Shown here piece after piece: positions 8,321 through 17,800 of a DNA stretch of 64,000 nucleotides. The first letter of the stretch is position 1. Every line of letters begins with the position of its first letter. The position numbers and the translations under genes were made by a program. The stretch covers positions 186,001 through 250,000 of the forward strand of contig NZ_BAABRO010000009.1 in NCBI RefSeq assembly GCF_039545035.1, in the 5' to 3' direction. This DNA is from Novipirellula caenicola (lineage in GTDB: Bacteria > Planctomycetota > Planctomycetia > Pirellulales > Pirellulaceae). The notes below the pieces were generated by a model. It worked only from the letters and a program-made list of their open reading frames with translations. It had not been told where the DNA came from and made no database searches.

Positions 8321-11300
8321 ATGGGGGCAAAGAAGCAACTTTCGGATGGCTCTGTCAAAGCGTACATCCGCAGGTACTACGCAGATAAAAATGGGTTCGA
8401 CTTAGAAACATACGAAACTTTGCTCTCCGAACCATTCGACAAACTTTCTACAGTCCTCGACCGTCTTGGGTTCGCAGTGAAGCCTTTGCTTGCTACTCGC
8501 GGAGTTGGGTCATGGAAAAGCTGGCGAAGTGTTCGTTCTGATCCAGCGGTCGATAATTTCCACTTTCGACTTCGGTGGGAGCTTGCAAAGCTTCAATACA
8601 ACTCTGTAAATCTTGCAACTCAGTTAGCTCAGCGAGACTTGGTTGAAGATTCACTGTTCAGAGATGATATCGATCTTGCGAAACAGCAACTCGAAGCGTT
8701 TGAGACGCGTTTTGGACATTCTCTTTGGTCGCTAGCAACTCGGTTTCGACTCTATGAACTGGAGCATGGAACTGATTACAACAGAACTGAGCTAATGCGT
8801 TTCGTAGAATCAAACGGAAGTGACAAGGCAAGTTTGTGGTCAAACTATCTCGCCCATTCATTTAGCACGCAATGTGAGTCATCACTCACGAATCGTGACT
8901 ATCGAGACGCGATGAAATACTTGGAAGCCAACGACGATTCAATCGGGGACTATTCACTAAACTATCTGAGATACCGCTTGCTTTCAACCTTGCCGTCAGA
9001 CGACCAGTCTCGAACTGATGTACTCCACTACGAGTCTCGCCACGCTGCGATCGATGTCTTTGATACAGTTGTGACACTACTGGCGACTGCAGACCTATGT
9101 GAACTACCGCCAGATATTGCTGTCGCGTTAGTTGAAACAAGCAAATCAATTGAATGCCCTTTGCTTTCGGCGATTGCGTTCCAAGTCTCTCCCGAGACGA
9201 TTTCTCCGGCCGATTTCCCTGACGTTCGAAACGCCTACGAGGCAATTTTTCTTGGGGATTTCGAAAGAGCATTGGAGTTAGGTCGTGGGTCGATCTTGAA
9301 CCATCCTCGGTATTTTGGATGCTACCAGGTTACGGCACTGAGTGCAGCGTGTGTGGGTGACGAATCAGCGATTGCGAGTATCGAATCGCCAACGCAAAGA
9401 AAAATACTCAAGGCACTATTCAACTGGTACTCAATCAACCAAGACCGAAAAGAGGCTCTGGAAACGCTCGGAAAACTCGCCCGCTTTTACTCCTGCACTT
9501 CCTTTGGATGGAGCCTAAGTCTGTTTATCGATTCCAACGATGGAAACTTTGATCCGCTTTGTTCAGACAGAATACCATTGCAAGCGAGTCCAACACCAAT
9601 TCCACAACACGCTCTGCACGTTCGAAACCCGGAGCTTTCCCGCAGACACTTGGACAGTCCGGCATTCAAAAACAACTCGATTGTTCAGGTTACTTCTCTT
9701 CAATTGCTGTCATGCAATCATGATCACGAGAACTCCTTTGAGAAGCTCACCTTTCCGACTGTACATAGAAAACTTCACTTACAAGCGATCGTTGCCTGGC
9801 AAGGAAGCAAATACGCAGTAGCGTGTCGGCATCTTGCAAAATTGCGGCAAGACTTTCCAAGTTACTATTTTTCACGTCCGGAAACTCAGATATTGGAAGC
9901 GTTTTGCCTTTTTGAGACGGAGAGTTTTGAAGATGCGGCGAGGTTAACTGGAACGCTCTACGCGACCAACCCTGATGCAATGCCGCCAGCACAGCTGAGG
10001 AAATTCTCTGAACTTATTAAAGACGAAAACCGCGATTTTGATCCTCGGAATATTTGTTGGTCAATTTTGGCGGGCGCACTTCGAAGTAATGACCACTCGT
10101 TGATCAGCTTGGATCGCGTGCATGATTTCGTTTCTGACTACATTGAATCACAAGGCTGTACGTTGCCCACAGAGTTGCTTGGTTTGCGGATGGGTGATCT
10201 CGACCCCGTCAATTTTGCATTCTTCCGGGACTGTTGCAGACCCGAAATTATGGAATCATCTATCTGGATTGAGAGCCAACAAGAACTGTTTGAAGAAAGG
10301 CTGAGTCTGTGTGAACGCATCAAAGATGGAATGGGGGCCCCACTTGGTATCGAGGGTGAAATAGGATCGCTAATGCGAAAGCTCGCTGTTATCGACATCA
10401 CGCAACGGATTGAAAGAAGCAAGATTTTTGTAGACGTAGAGAAGATATGCGAAAGAAGTCCAGACACGCTACGCGACACCATTCGCAGATTACTAACGAT
10501 TGTCGCGATTCAAAGCAACGAAGTTAAGCAGGGTTTGAAGTTGCTGGGCATGCCAGACCGTGACGGCGGGAAAGTTGTGCTGGTTTCAGTCGACAGCGGA
10601 AAAGAATTGTTTCGGTCCATCTTTTCCAAGCTTAAGGACGAGTATCTATTTAGTCCCGAACTTGGACTGGACGCAAACCTAAGTCAGTCGATCCGACACG
10701 GTCCGATTATCAGCGGAATCAGAGCGATTTTTGACAAAGCCCGCCTCGTTACGCGAAAGACTTTGGATGGCAACTACGCCGAGAACGAGCACTGGCTCAA
10801 TATGCTTTGCGAAGGCAGCATTGAACGCAATACAGTTGGTGCCGCGTTTACTCAGTTTGCCTTTGAGGTCGATGCATTCATACGTGCCATTCGAACCGAT
10901 GAAATCCAGATTCGATCGGACGAGTCGCCAAATGGTGCCTTGTTCTACGAGTTTTCTGACAGCGAGCTGGCGTCAGTTTTTGAGAAAGTCGAGCCGTTTC
11001 ATGACGTTGATGATGTCATCGGCGTGATACTGAACGCACTTTCCGTTCGAACTGAAGCGTGCCTGCAAGAAGTTCAGAAAAGAGTAATGAGCGAGTGGGG
11101 TGACAGGCTATCCCAAATGCTTCTGACTCTGAAGTCGCAGCTAGAAGAAACTGTTTCTGACCCGGCAAAACTACTCCCACTTCGAACGGCAATTACCGAC
11201 TGCTCCACAGAAATCCCACGTGGCCTCGAAAAGGTTGCAGCGTGGTTTGCACAAGAAGACAAACTCGAAAACAAACCGTTCTCTGTCCGTGATTTAGTGC

Positions 11301-11776
11301 AATCGTTCGAGCTGATGGCAAGAAAGAGCGGACAGCAGTGTGACGCCAACGTTATCAACAGTAGTTCCAGTAACCAGCAGTTGGTGAATGGCGCTTATTT
11401 CCGTCCCATGTGGGATCTGTTCTTCAATCTTTTCGATAATGCTTTAAAGCACTCCGGGCTAGATGTTGTGCAAATACACGTCGAAACTGACTTGAAAAAG
11501 GAATCGACATTTGTTCGTGTCAGCAATCCGCTTTCTAGCAAGATCGACATAGACGAGTTGCGATCCAAGACGAAACAGCTGAACACGCTTTCGCTCGACC
11601 GCAAGAGCGATTTAAGCAAGTTGAGGCTTGAGGGTGGATCAGGCGTTGCGAAATTGCACAAGATTGTTCGACATGAAATCGGGGACAACCTGGGCGACTA
11701 CACAGTCCATTTCGACGTCAACGAGGAAGGGCATTTCGTCGCGGCCGTGCAATTCAACATTGGAGTAGAAGCATGA
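8321..11776 (+). CDS. dtcA: Detocs sensor histidine-kinase-like protein (DtcA-like)
   Basis: This 1151-residue cytosolic protein has a long alpha-helical N-terminal region (about 1-750) with TPR-like segments, for example around ACRHLAKLRQDFPSYYF and CLFETESFEDAARLTGTLY. A DANLSQSIRHGPIISGIR motif lies near residues 784-801. A helical linker follows, then a C-terminal GHKL ATPase domain with N-box FNLFDNALKH (1035-1044) and glycine loop EGGSGVAKL (1104-1112). No membrane segment is present. In Detocs the kinase senses phage infection and phosphorylates the effector. The stop overlaps the next start as ATGA, so the three genes form one operon. No canonical H-box is obvious. Codon use is more AT-rich than in flanking genes. 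The assignment rests on domain order and operon partners, not a database search. Confidence 0.82.
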   Translation: MGAKKQLSDGSVKAYIRRYYADKNGFDLETYETLLSEPFDKLSTVLDRLGFAVKPLLATRGVGSWKSWRSVRSDPAVDNFHFRLRWELAKLQYNSVNLATQLAQRDLVEDSLFRDDIDLAKQQLEAFETRFGHSLWSLATRFRLYELEHGTDYNRTELMRFVESNGSDKASLWSNYLAHSFSTQCESSLTNRDYRDAMKYLEANDDSIGDYSLNYLRYRLLSTLPSDDQSRTDVLHYESRHAAIDVFDTVVTLLATADLCELPPDIAVALVETSKSIECPLLSAIAFQVSPETISPADFPDVRNAYEAIFLGDFERALELGRGSILNHPRYFGCYQVTALSAACVGDESAIASIESPTQRKILKALFNWYSINQDRKEALETLGKLARFYSCTSFGWSLSLFIDSNDGNFDPLCSDRIPLQASPTPIPQHALHVRNPELSRRHLDSPAFKNNSIVQVTSLQLLSCNHDHENSFEKLTFPTVHRKLHLQAIVAWQGSKYAVACRHLAKLRQDFPSYYFSRPETQILEAFCLFETESFEDAARLTGTLYATNPDAMPPAQLRKFSELIKDENRDFDPRNICWSILAGALRSNDHSLISLDRVHDFVSDYIESQGCTLPTELLGLRMGDLDPVNFAFFRDCCRPEIMESSIWIESQQELFEERLSLCERIKDGMGAPLGIEGEIGSLMRKLAVIDITQRIERSKIFVDVEKICERSPDTLRDTIRRLLTIVAIQSNEVKQGLKLLGMPDRDGGKVVLVSVDSGKELFRSIFSKLKDEYLFSPELGLDANLSQSIRHGPIISGIRAIFDKARLVTRKTLDGNYAENEHWLNMLCEGSIERNTVGAAFTQFAFEVDAFIRAIRTDEIQIRSDESPNGALFYEFSDSELASVFEKVEPFHDVDDVIGVILNALSVRTEACLQEVQKRVMSEWGDRLSQMLLTLKSQLEETVSDPAKLLPLRTAITDCSTEIPRGLEKVAAWFAQEDKLENKPFSVRDLVQSFELMARKSGQQCDANVINSSSSNQQLVNGAYFRPMWDLFFNLFDNALKHSGLDVVQIHVETDLKKESTFVRVSNPLSSKIDIDELRSKTKQLNTLSLDRKSDLSKLRLEGGSGVAKLHKIVRHEIGDNLGDYTVHFDVNEEGHFVAAVQFNIGVEA

Positions 11777-12240
11777 GAATTTATATCGTTGATGATGAAG
11801 ACGGGAAGATCCAAAACATTCATGAGTTCGTTCGGACGCACTTTTCGACATGCAAAATCGAAATGTTCCGTTCGTTTCAAAAGGGACTACGTGCTCTCCT
11901 GACCGATCCGCCGGATGCCCTTCTCCTAGACATGACTATGCCAACATATGAAGTTGGACCTCGTGAACCAGGCGGTAGAGAACGACGTTATGCAGGGCGG
12001 GAAATTATCCGCCAACTGAATCGAAAGAAAATGAAAATCCCGGTTATCGTTCTGACGCAATACGAGCAGTTTGAAGATGGAGGAAAGGATGTCGACCTTC
12101 AAACGATTAAATTGGAACTAGTCGAGAATTATCCGGACATTTTTGTTGACGCAATTTACTACAACGCATCGGACAGTCGCTGGATGAACGAACTTGAGAA
12201 TTTACTTGCGCCGATCCTACAGGAGCACGATCATGAATAG
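11773..12240 (+). CDS. dtcB: Stand-alone response-regulator receiver (DtcB-like phosphate sink)
   Basis: A 155-residue single receiver domain. The acidic pair is D7-D8 in RIYIVDDED, the phosphoacceptor is D53 in ALLLDMTMP, and the switch threonine is in VIVLTQYEQ. The conserved lysine expected near the end of the fold is absent; the segment reads YYNASDSRW. There is a ~15-residue insertion after the phosphoacceptor (EVGPREPGGRERRYAGR). There is no output domain, which matches DtcB of Detocs. In that system it is proposed to drain phosphoryl groups from the kinase and so prevent accidental activation of the toxic effector. It overlaps the upstream gene by 4 bp and the downstream gene by 8 bp. 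Confidence 0.85.
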   Translation: MRIYIVDDEDGKIQNIHEFVRTHFSTCKIEMFRSFQKGLRALLTDPPDALLLDMTMPTYEVGPREPGGRERRYAGREIIRQLNRKKMKIPVIVLTQYEQFEDGGKDVDLQTIKLELVENYPDIFVDAIYYNASDSRWMNELENLLAPILQEHDHE

Positions 12241-13480
12241 ATTGACGTGCTTAGTCGTAGACGATGACCCCGACAAAGCTTCGCAAATTCAAGAGGTTGT
12301 CTGCCGTGAATTTGGGGACGATTTCGTCGAAATCGTCTGCGTGGGATCGGCTTATGAAGCTGGCCAGCGCATGAGAAAGTCCATGTTTGACCTGCTGTTT
12401 ATTGATCTGAATCTACCTATGCGCAAAGATGGAGAAGCAGTTGGCGACGGTGGGATCAAGTTACTAAAGCAAGTCATGCGAGCAACGGGAAAACTGATTC
12501 GTCCGTCATTCGTGGTAGGGATTACGGCCTTTGAAGATCTGGCGTCGCGTGACGTGAAAGATTTTCGTGAGCAGGGATGGGCGCTGATTCAGTATGAGGC
12601 CGATTCTGCTGCGTGGGAATCGACAATTGCCAATCATTGTCGACAGATTGCTGAGATTCAGAAGCGATATGCGTCAAGTGAAGTTGATCATGTTGATGTT
12701 TGTATTTGCACGGCACTTGCTGAGCCGGAGTTGCGAGCGTGTAAGGACATTTTTTCTGTCAAGTTGAAGTCAGTAGAGAAATGCGGACGCAACTTTGATT
12801 TGTATGAGCTTATTGTAGGTGAACGAAAGGTTAGCGTTTGCCTCGCGAGCGCAAGCGAGATGGGGATCGCTTCCATTGCCTCATTGACTACACAGTTGAT
12901 CTGCAATTTTAGGCCGAGTGTATGCCTTCTTCTAGGTATCTGCGCAGGAATTAGGAGCGAGATTGGTGACTTGGTGATTGCGGAATCATCAGTTAACTAT
13001 CAAACGGGTAAGTGGGAGCAGGCGGATGAATCTCTAGAGGCCGTCTTTAAGCAAGAGCCGCGGTATCACACGGCGTCACCCCGAATTCTCGAAGCATTAA
13101 GGTGTTTTAACAGTGAGCGTAAAGACAGAATTCTAGCAATTCCATCTGCTTTTCGGGGAGTCGATCCTCCCAAAGCGCCTGCGACGAATATTGGTCCGGT
13201 TGCTTGTGGCGCGGCGGTAATCGAAAGTGAGCAGATTGTCGGTGACCTTCAGTTTCAGAATCGAAAACTAGAAGGTCTCGAAATGGAGTCGTACGGGTTC
13301 TATGTCGCGTGCAGGAATGCATATCCTGGTTTGGAGTACGCAATGATTAAGGCTGTATGCGACACGGGGCGTCCACCTAAGCGAGACGAGTTTCAAAGCT
13401 ACGCCTCATTCTTGAGTGCAGAATATGCGATTGCATTTCTGCGTGACCTCGTTGAAAGGGATTCTAACCTTCTTTTGTAA
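12233..13480 (+). CDS. dtcC: Receiver-nucleoside phosphorylase-fold effector (DtcC-like ATP nucleosidase)
   Basis: Translation from 12233 gives 415 residues; the frame is open to 12194, but 12233 overlaps the dtcB stop as expected for coupled translation. Residues 1-150 are a receiver domain with D10-D12 and phosphoacceptor D58 in LLFIDLNLP. Residues ~158-415 are a PNP/MTA-nucleosidase-like fold: LLGICAGIR at 233-241, LEMESYGF around 349-356 (purine and ribose contacts) and the catalytic-type aspartate D377 in KAVCDTGRPPK. In Detocs this effector cleaves the N-glycosidic bond of ATP when phosphorylated, stopping infection by depleting ATP. Homologous domains occur as effectors in other defence systems. 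Substrate specificity here is inferred from the context. Confidence 0.88.
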   Translation: MNRLTCLVVDDDPDKASQIQEVVCREFGDDFVEIVCVGSAYEAGQRMRKSMFDLLFIDLNLPMRKDGEAVGDGGIKLLKQVMRATGKLIRPSFVVGITAFEDLASRDVKDFREQGWALIQYEADSAAWESTIANHCRQIAEIQKRYASSEVDHVDVCICTALAEPELRACKDIFSVKLKSVEKCGRNFDLYELIVGERKVSVCLASASEMGIASIASLTTQLICNFRPSVCLLLGICAGIRSEIGDLVIAESSVNYQTGKWEQADESLEAVFKQEPRYHTASPRILEALRCFNSERKDRILAIPSAFRGVDPPKAPATNIGPVACGAAVIESEQIVGDLQFQNRKLEGLEMESYGFYVACRNAYPGLEYAMIKAVCDTGRPPKRDEFQSYASFLSAEYAIAFLRDLVERDSNLLL

Positions 13481-13770
13481 CTCAGGCGCCAGTGAGCACG
13501 CTCCGGTGGCCGACACCGGAGGCTGCTGTGCGTTCTTCATCGATCGCGGCTGCGGTTTAAATCCGAACACCCGCGTGATTTGCGAAAACGAGACTCGCAT
13601 TGAGTGATGAGAATGAAACTTTTATTGGAATTGCAGGCGTTGGTTGGTCGAGCGGTCCGAGTCGGTTTCACGTTTTCCCGATGTTTCTCCGGAGTTGGGG
13701 CGAGACTATTGAGTCACATCCATTGAAATCGCTCTTACCCAGGACGACCAAAGGGGACGGGTGCCCCACA
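13481..13770. other. Intergenic region downstream of the defence operon
   Basis: No gene is supported. The sequence contains CGGTGGCCGACACCGG near 13502-13517, an imperfect palindrome whose GGTGGCCGACAC core also occurs near 21470. Its right end runs into the ~384-bp direct repeat. Open frames here have no recognisable protein similarity. Confidence 0.5.
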
Positions 13771-14154
13771 ACGCTCGGCTTTCGAGTGAGCGGCGAGAGA
13801 ATGCCATCTAGGCTTGCAATCTTCTACAAGCATTGCACTGATACCCTTCAATGGATGTCGAAAAACGATTCGGAACTCTATATATTACAATCGACTCGCC
13901 CTCCGATGGTCGCGACTAATATCCCAGATTGATCGCGACAAAAATGCCACATTTCCCGTGGCGATCACTTGTTGCCTTGATTTGCTCGTGGATCCCACCG
14001 ATCATGGGAAAGGTCACGCGAAACGCACAATACGCTGGCTCGATCCCGTGCTATGTCCCGAGCAATCTAACAAACGGCTCCTTCATGACTGTGTTTACCC
14101 CGACACGTCTCCGCGACACCACTGGATCGACCGATCGCACCGTAGCAGCCAATG
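13771..14154. repeat. Direct repeat, copy A (partner at 21548-21906)
   Basis: About 384 bp matching 21548-21906 in the same orientation, both beginning ACGCTCGGCTTTCGAGT and ending CGTAGCAGCCAATG. Copy A carries roughly 25 extra bases near 13905-13945. An AT-rich patch CTCTATATATTA lies in the middle. Neither copy encodes a recognisable protein. The copies bracket the surface-protein gene and the decayed gene to its right. Confidence 0.85.
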
Positions 14155-14159
14155 GGTGC

Positions 14160-14325
14160 AAAAGGTGTCAGGACTCTTTTTTCTTCCTCCTCGCTAAGTA
14201 GCGAACCAGCGACCCTCGTCCACAAGTTGCTGTCTCCTATTCGAAAAGCCATTTTGGCATCGTTAAAGGTTGGAAAGTGATCCAGCGCTAGGCGATTCTT
14301 TGCGAAAAGAGTCCTGACACCTTTT
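14160..14325. repeat. MITE-like element with 21-bp perfect terminal inverted repeats
   Basis: The arm at 14160-14180 contains GGTGTCAGGACTC flanked by A and T runs, and it is perfectly complementary to 14305-14325. The 124-bp interior has no gene. The element starts 6 bp after direct-repeat copy A ends, and copy B has no equivalent at that position. This suggests a small non-autonomous mobile element at the edge of the repeat. Confidence 0.65.
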
Positions 14326-14810
14326 CTGCACTCCGTGGGAGTGGAGTCTGGGAGCGGAAACAGAGGGCATTCACTTTCAGGTGACGACGCAAAAACAACG
14401 ACTGTTCGGTGGCGGCTTCAACAGTGTGCGGAGGACATCCAGTACCACAGCAACACCTGGGGCGAACCGGATGAACGAAGCAACTATTTCAGTTTTCGAG
14501 TCGCAAAAAGCCTTCCTTGAAGCAATGCAACCGTAACGGTCGCGTGGGGCCATAAAATTGCAACGAACCGCGCGGTACAAACTGAAGCAAATCGCCTAAA
14601 TTCCGGCGTTGGAAAGCGGTTGCTCGATCAGCAAAGTGACGAGTGTTGAAGCCAGATAGGATCAGACCGCTCGTTGACTGCTGCCCGCGCATACCACCTG
14701 CTTTTTGCACAGTATCATGCTCGGCTGCGTTTTTTGACCGCGCGCTGCCACTGCCGCAGACTTCGTCGTTGCCAGATTCTACGAATCCGCATCATCCTCG
14801 ACAGCTTGAC
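14326..14810. other. Intergenic region downstream of the surface-protein gene
   Basis: No gene or clear structural element is visible. The convergent surface-protein gene ends at 14811. Confidence 0.4.
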
Positions 14811-17800
14811 TTACTTCTTTCCCTTTCCTTTGTTCGTCCCGCCATTGCCGTTTCCGTTGGAATTCGCATCGGTGGCGGTGTCATTCGCGAAAAGCAGGAA
14901 CCAGTCGTCGGCTGAACTGCCTGTCAGGCTGTCGGCTTCTCCGGCATCGTCAACGATTTCCAGACCCAGGCCCGCGAAGACATCGTCGGTGCCGTCCCGG
15001 TACTCGTCGAACTCAATGTCGGTGGCTTCCTTCAAGCGTTCCTGCATCACCAGAATGTCGTCCTCGTCAGCGATGCTGTCGGTCGTGGCGGTTGCAGAAT
15101 TTTGCAAGACGCCCCCACTGATCAGATCACGTTCGGGATTGCCAATGATGCGATCTTCACCCAATCCGCCGATCAGGATGTCACGCCCGGAACCACCATT
15201 GATGTGATCGTCACCATCACGCCCCAGAATCACGTTCGACCCGTCGCCACCGTTGAGGTGATCATCACCGTCGCCACCGTCGATGATCGTGTCAAGCGTG
15301 ATCCGACCGGAGACGGTGGCGTGATCGTCGCCATCACACAGCAGCATGAAGATTCGATCGACGTTGGCAAGCACGAAGTTCCGAGTCTCACCCAATGCGT
15401 CTTCGGGAATGAAGTCCGCATGGACTTTCAGGGTGCCGTTGCCGGTTTGATTGAGACTGACGTGATCGTCTTCGCTGGTACCGATGATTTGCAGGACGCC
15501 GTTTTGCAGGCCAACGCCGCTGACGACTGCCAACGTACTTGCCGGGGCCGCCGCTCCGGTATCGTCATCGCTAACCGTCACGATGATCGTAAAGATTCCA
15601 CCCGTGGCATAATCATTATCGACTGCAAAGCTGACCTTTCCCGTTGAATCGACTGCGGTGATCGTCAGCACCGCGTCGTCGGTTGTTGAGTTGAACATGT
15701 CACCCACCGTCAATCCGCCGGTCGCTGTCAACTCGAACGTCGAATTGGTCGGTTCGTTAGCATCTCCCCAATCAATCTCCACCTCATGCACATCCGAGAG
15801 GCCAGGATCGGTGAACATTCCGGTCAGCGTGATCGGATCGTCCTCATGCGCGCTACCGCATTTCTCGGCACCGCTAGTAATTCCATTAATCGTCGGTGCG
15901 ACATTGCTGACGGTGAAGGTACTGTCATCATCACCGTTTTCAGCATCATCGTCTTCGACCAACACGCTGATCGTGCTGTCATCGGCATCACTGCCGTTGG
16001 CTCCCGGCCAAGTCGATCCCGACGCGCCGTCGTCGAGGTATTGATGCTGGACGCTGAAGTCGACCTGGCCGGTGCTCAGGTTCACGCCGGTGATCGTCAG
16101 CGTCGCACCGTCGGTCGAACTGTAGCTGCCCAATAGGTTGTTGGTGTCGTCCAACTCAAACACCGAGTTGACGGCGTTGTTGGGATCGGCCCAGTTGACC
16201 GTCAGCCGATGTGAATCGGACAGCCCGATATCGGTGAACGAACCGGTCAAGGTCGCCGTGCCGTTTTCGTCGATATCCGCTACCGTACCAAGGGCCACCA
16301 CGGGCGCCACGTTGTTGACCGTGAAGGTGGTGTCGGCTTCGCCGCTTTCGTCGTCGTCATCTTCGACCAACACGTTAATCGTGGTGCTGTCGGCATCGCT
16401 GCCGTTGGCTCCCGGCCAAGTCGATCCCGACGCGCCGTCGTCGAGGTATTGATGCTGGACGCTGAAGTCGACCTGGCCGGTGCTCAGGTTCACGCCGGTG
16501 ATCGTCAGCGTCGCACCGTCGGTCGAACTGTAGCTGCCCAATAGGTTGTTGGTGTCGTCCAACTCAAACACCGAGTTGACGGCGTTGTTGGGATCGTCCC
16601 AGTCGACCGTTAGCCGATGTGAATCAGACAATCCGATGTCGGTGAATGAACCGGTCAAGGTCGCGGTCCCGTTCTCGTCGATATCGGCCACCGTCCCCAG
16701 AGCCACCACGGGAGCCACGTTGTTGACCGTGAAGGTGGTGTCGGCTTCGCCGCTTTCGTCGTCGTCATCTTCGACCAACACGTTGATCGTGGTGCTGTCG
16801 GCATCGCTGCCGTTAGCTCCGGACCAAGGCGATCCCGACGCGCCGTCGTCGAGGTATTGATGCTGGACGCTGAAGTCGACCTGGCCGGTGCTCAGGTTCA
16901 CGCCGGTGATCGTCAGCGTCGCACCGTCGGTCGAACTGTAGCTGCCCAATAGGTTGTTGGTGTCGTCCAACTCAAACACCGAGTTGACGGCATTGTTGGG
17001 ATCGGCCCAGTTGACCGTCAGCCGATGTGAATCGGACAGCCCGATATCGGTGAACGAACCGGTCAAGGTCGCCGTGCCGTTTTCGTCAATGTCGGCTACC
17101 GAACCGAGCGCCACCACCGGTGCCACGTTGTTGACAGTGAAGGTCGTCTCGATCTGGCCTCCGCCGAATTGGACGTTGTCTACGACTACCGTGAAGTTGT
17201 TTGGATTCGCTCGCATCGTGAACGATGTGATATTGGTCCAATTCTGTCCGATCGGTGGCGAATGCGTACCCGCCGTTGAGACGGAGAAGGTGTCGCCATT
17301 GGAATTCGTTAGCGTGAGGGGAAGTCCATTGGTACCAAATACATCAAGCGTATCGAAACTCGATAACGTGAAGGGTGTGCCACCCTGGCTTACTTCGATG
17401 AAATTCGGAGCCGTGTTGGCCGACCCATCATGGAAACAGAAATAGGGATTGGAGGAATTATTGCAGTCTGTGTGATTGACCGGATTCTGTGGCGAGAAAG
17501 TGAATCCGTCCTCGGAGTATGTGCCTGATCCGGAGTAAACCCCACTGCTGAAATCGATCAGAACAGAAGGACTCGAGCCGCCTGCAGTTCCTCCGTCGTC
17601 ATCACTGACCGTTAGTGAGATCGTGCTTGTATCAGAGGGCGATCCATTTCCGCCCGGCCAAGGTGAAGCTGACACGCCGTCATCGAGATATTGATGCTGG
17701 ACGCTGAAGTCGACTTGGCCAGTTGACAGGTTGACTCCGCTGATCGTCAGCACCGCGCCGTCACCGCTGGTCGATAAGTAGCTCGCCGCCAAACTATTAG

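Noticed and set aside
13600-14201. Plus-strand frames within and before direct repeat copy A
   Set aside because: Copy B has indels and substitutions that disrupt the matching frames, so the repeat is not under coding selection.
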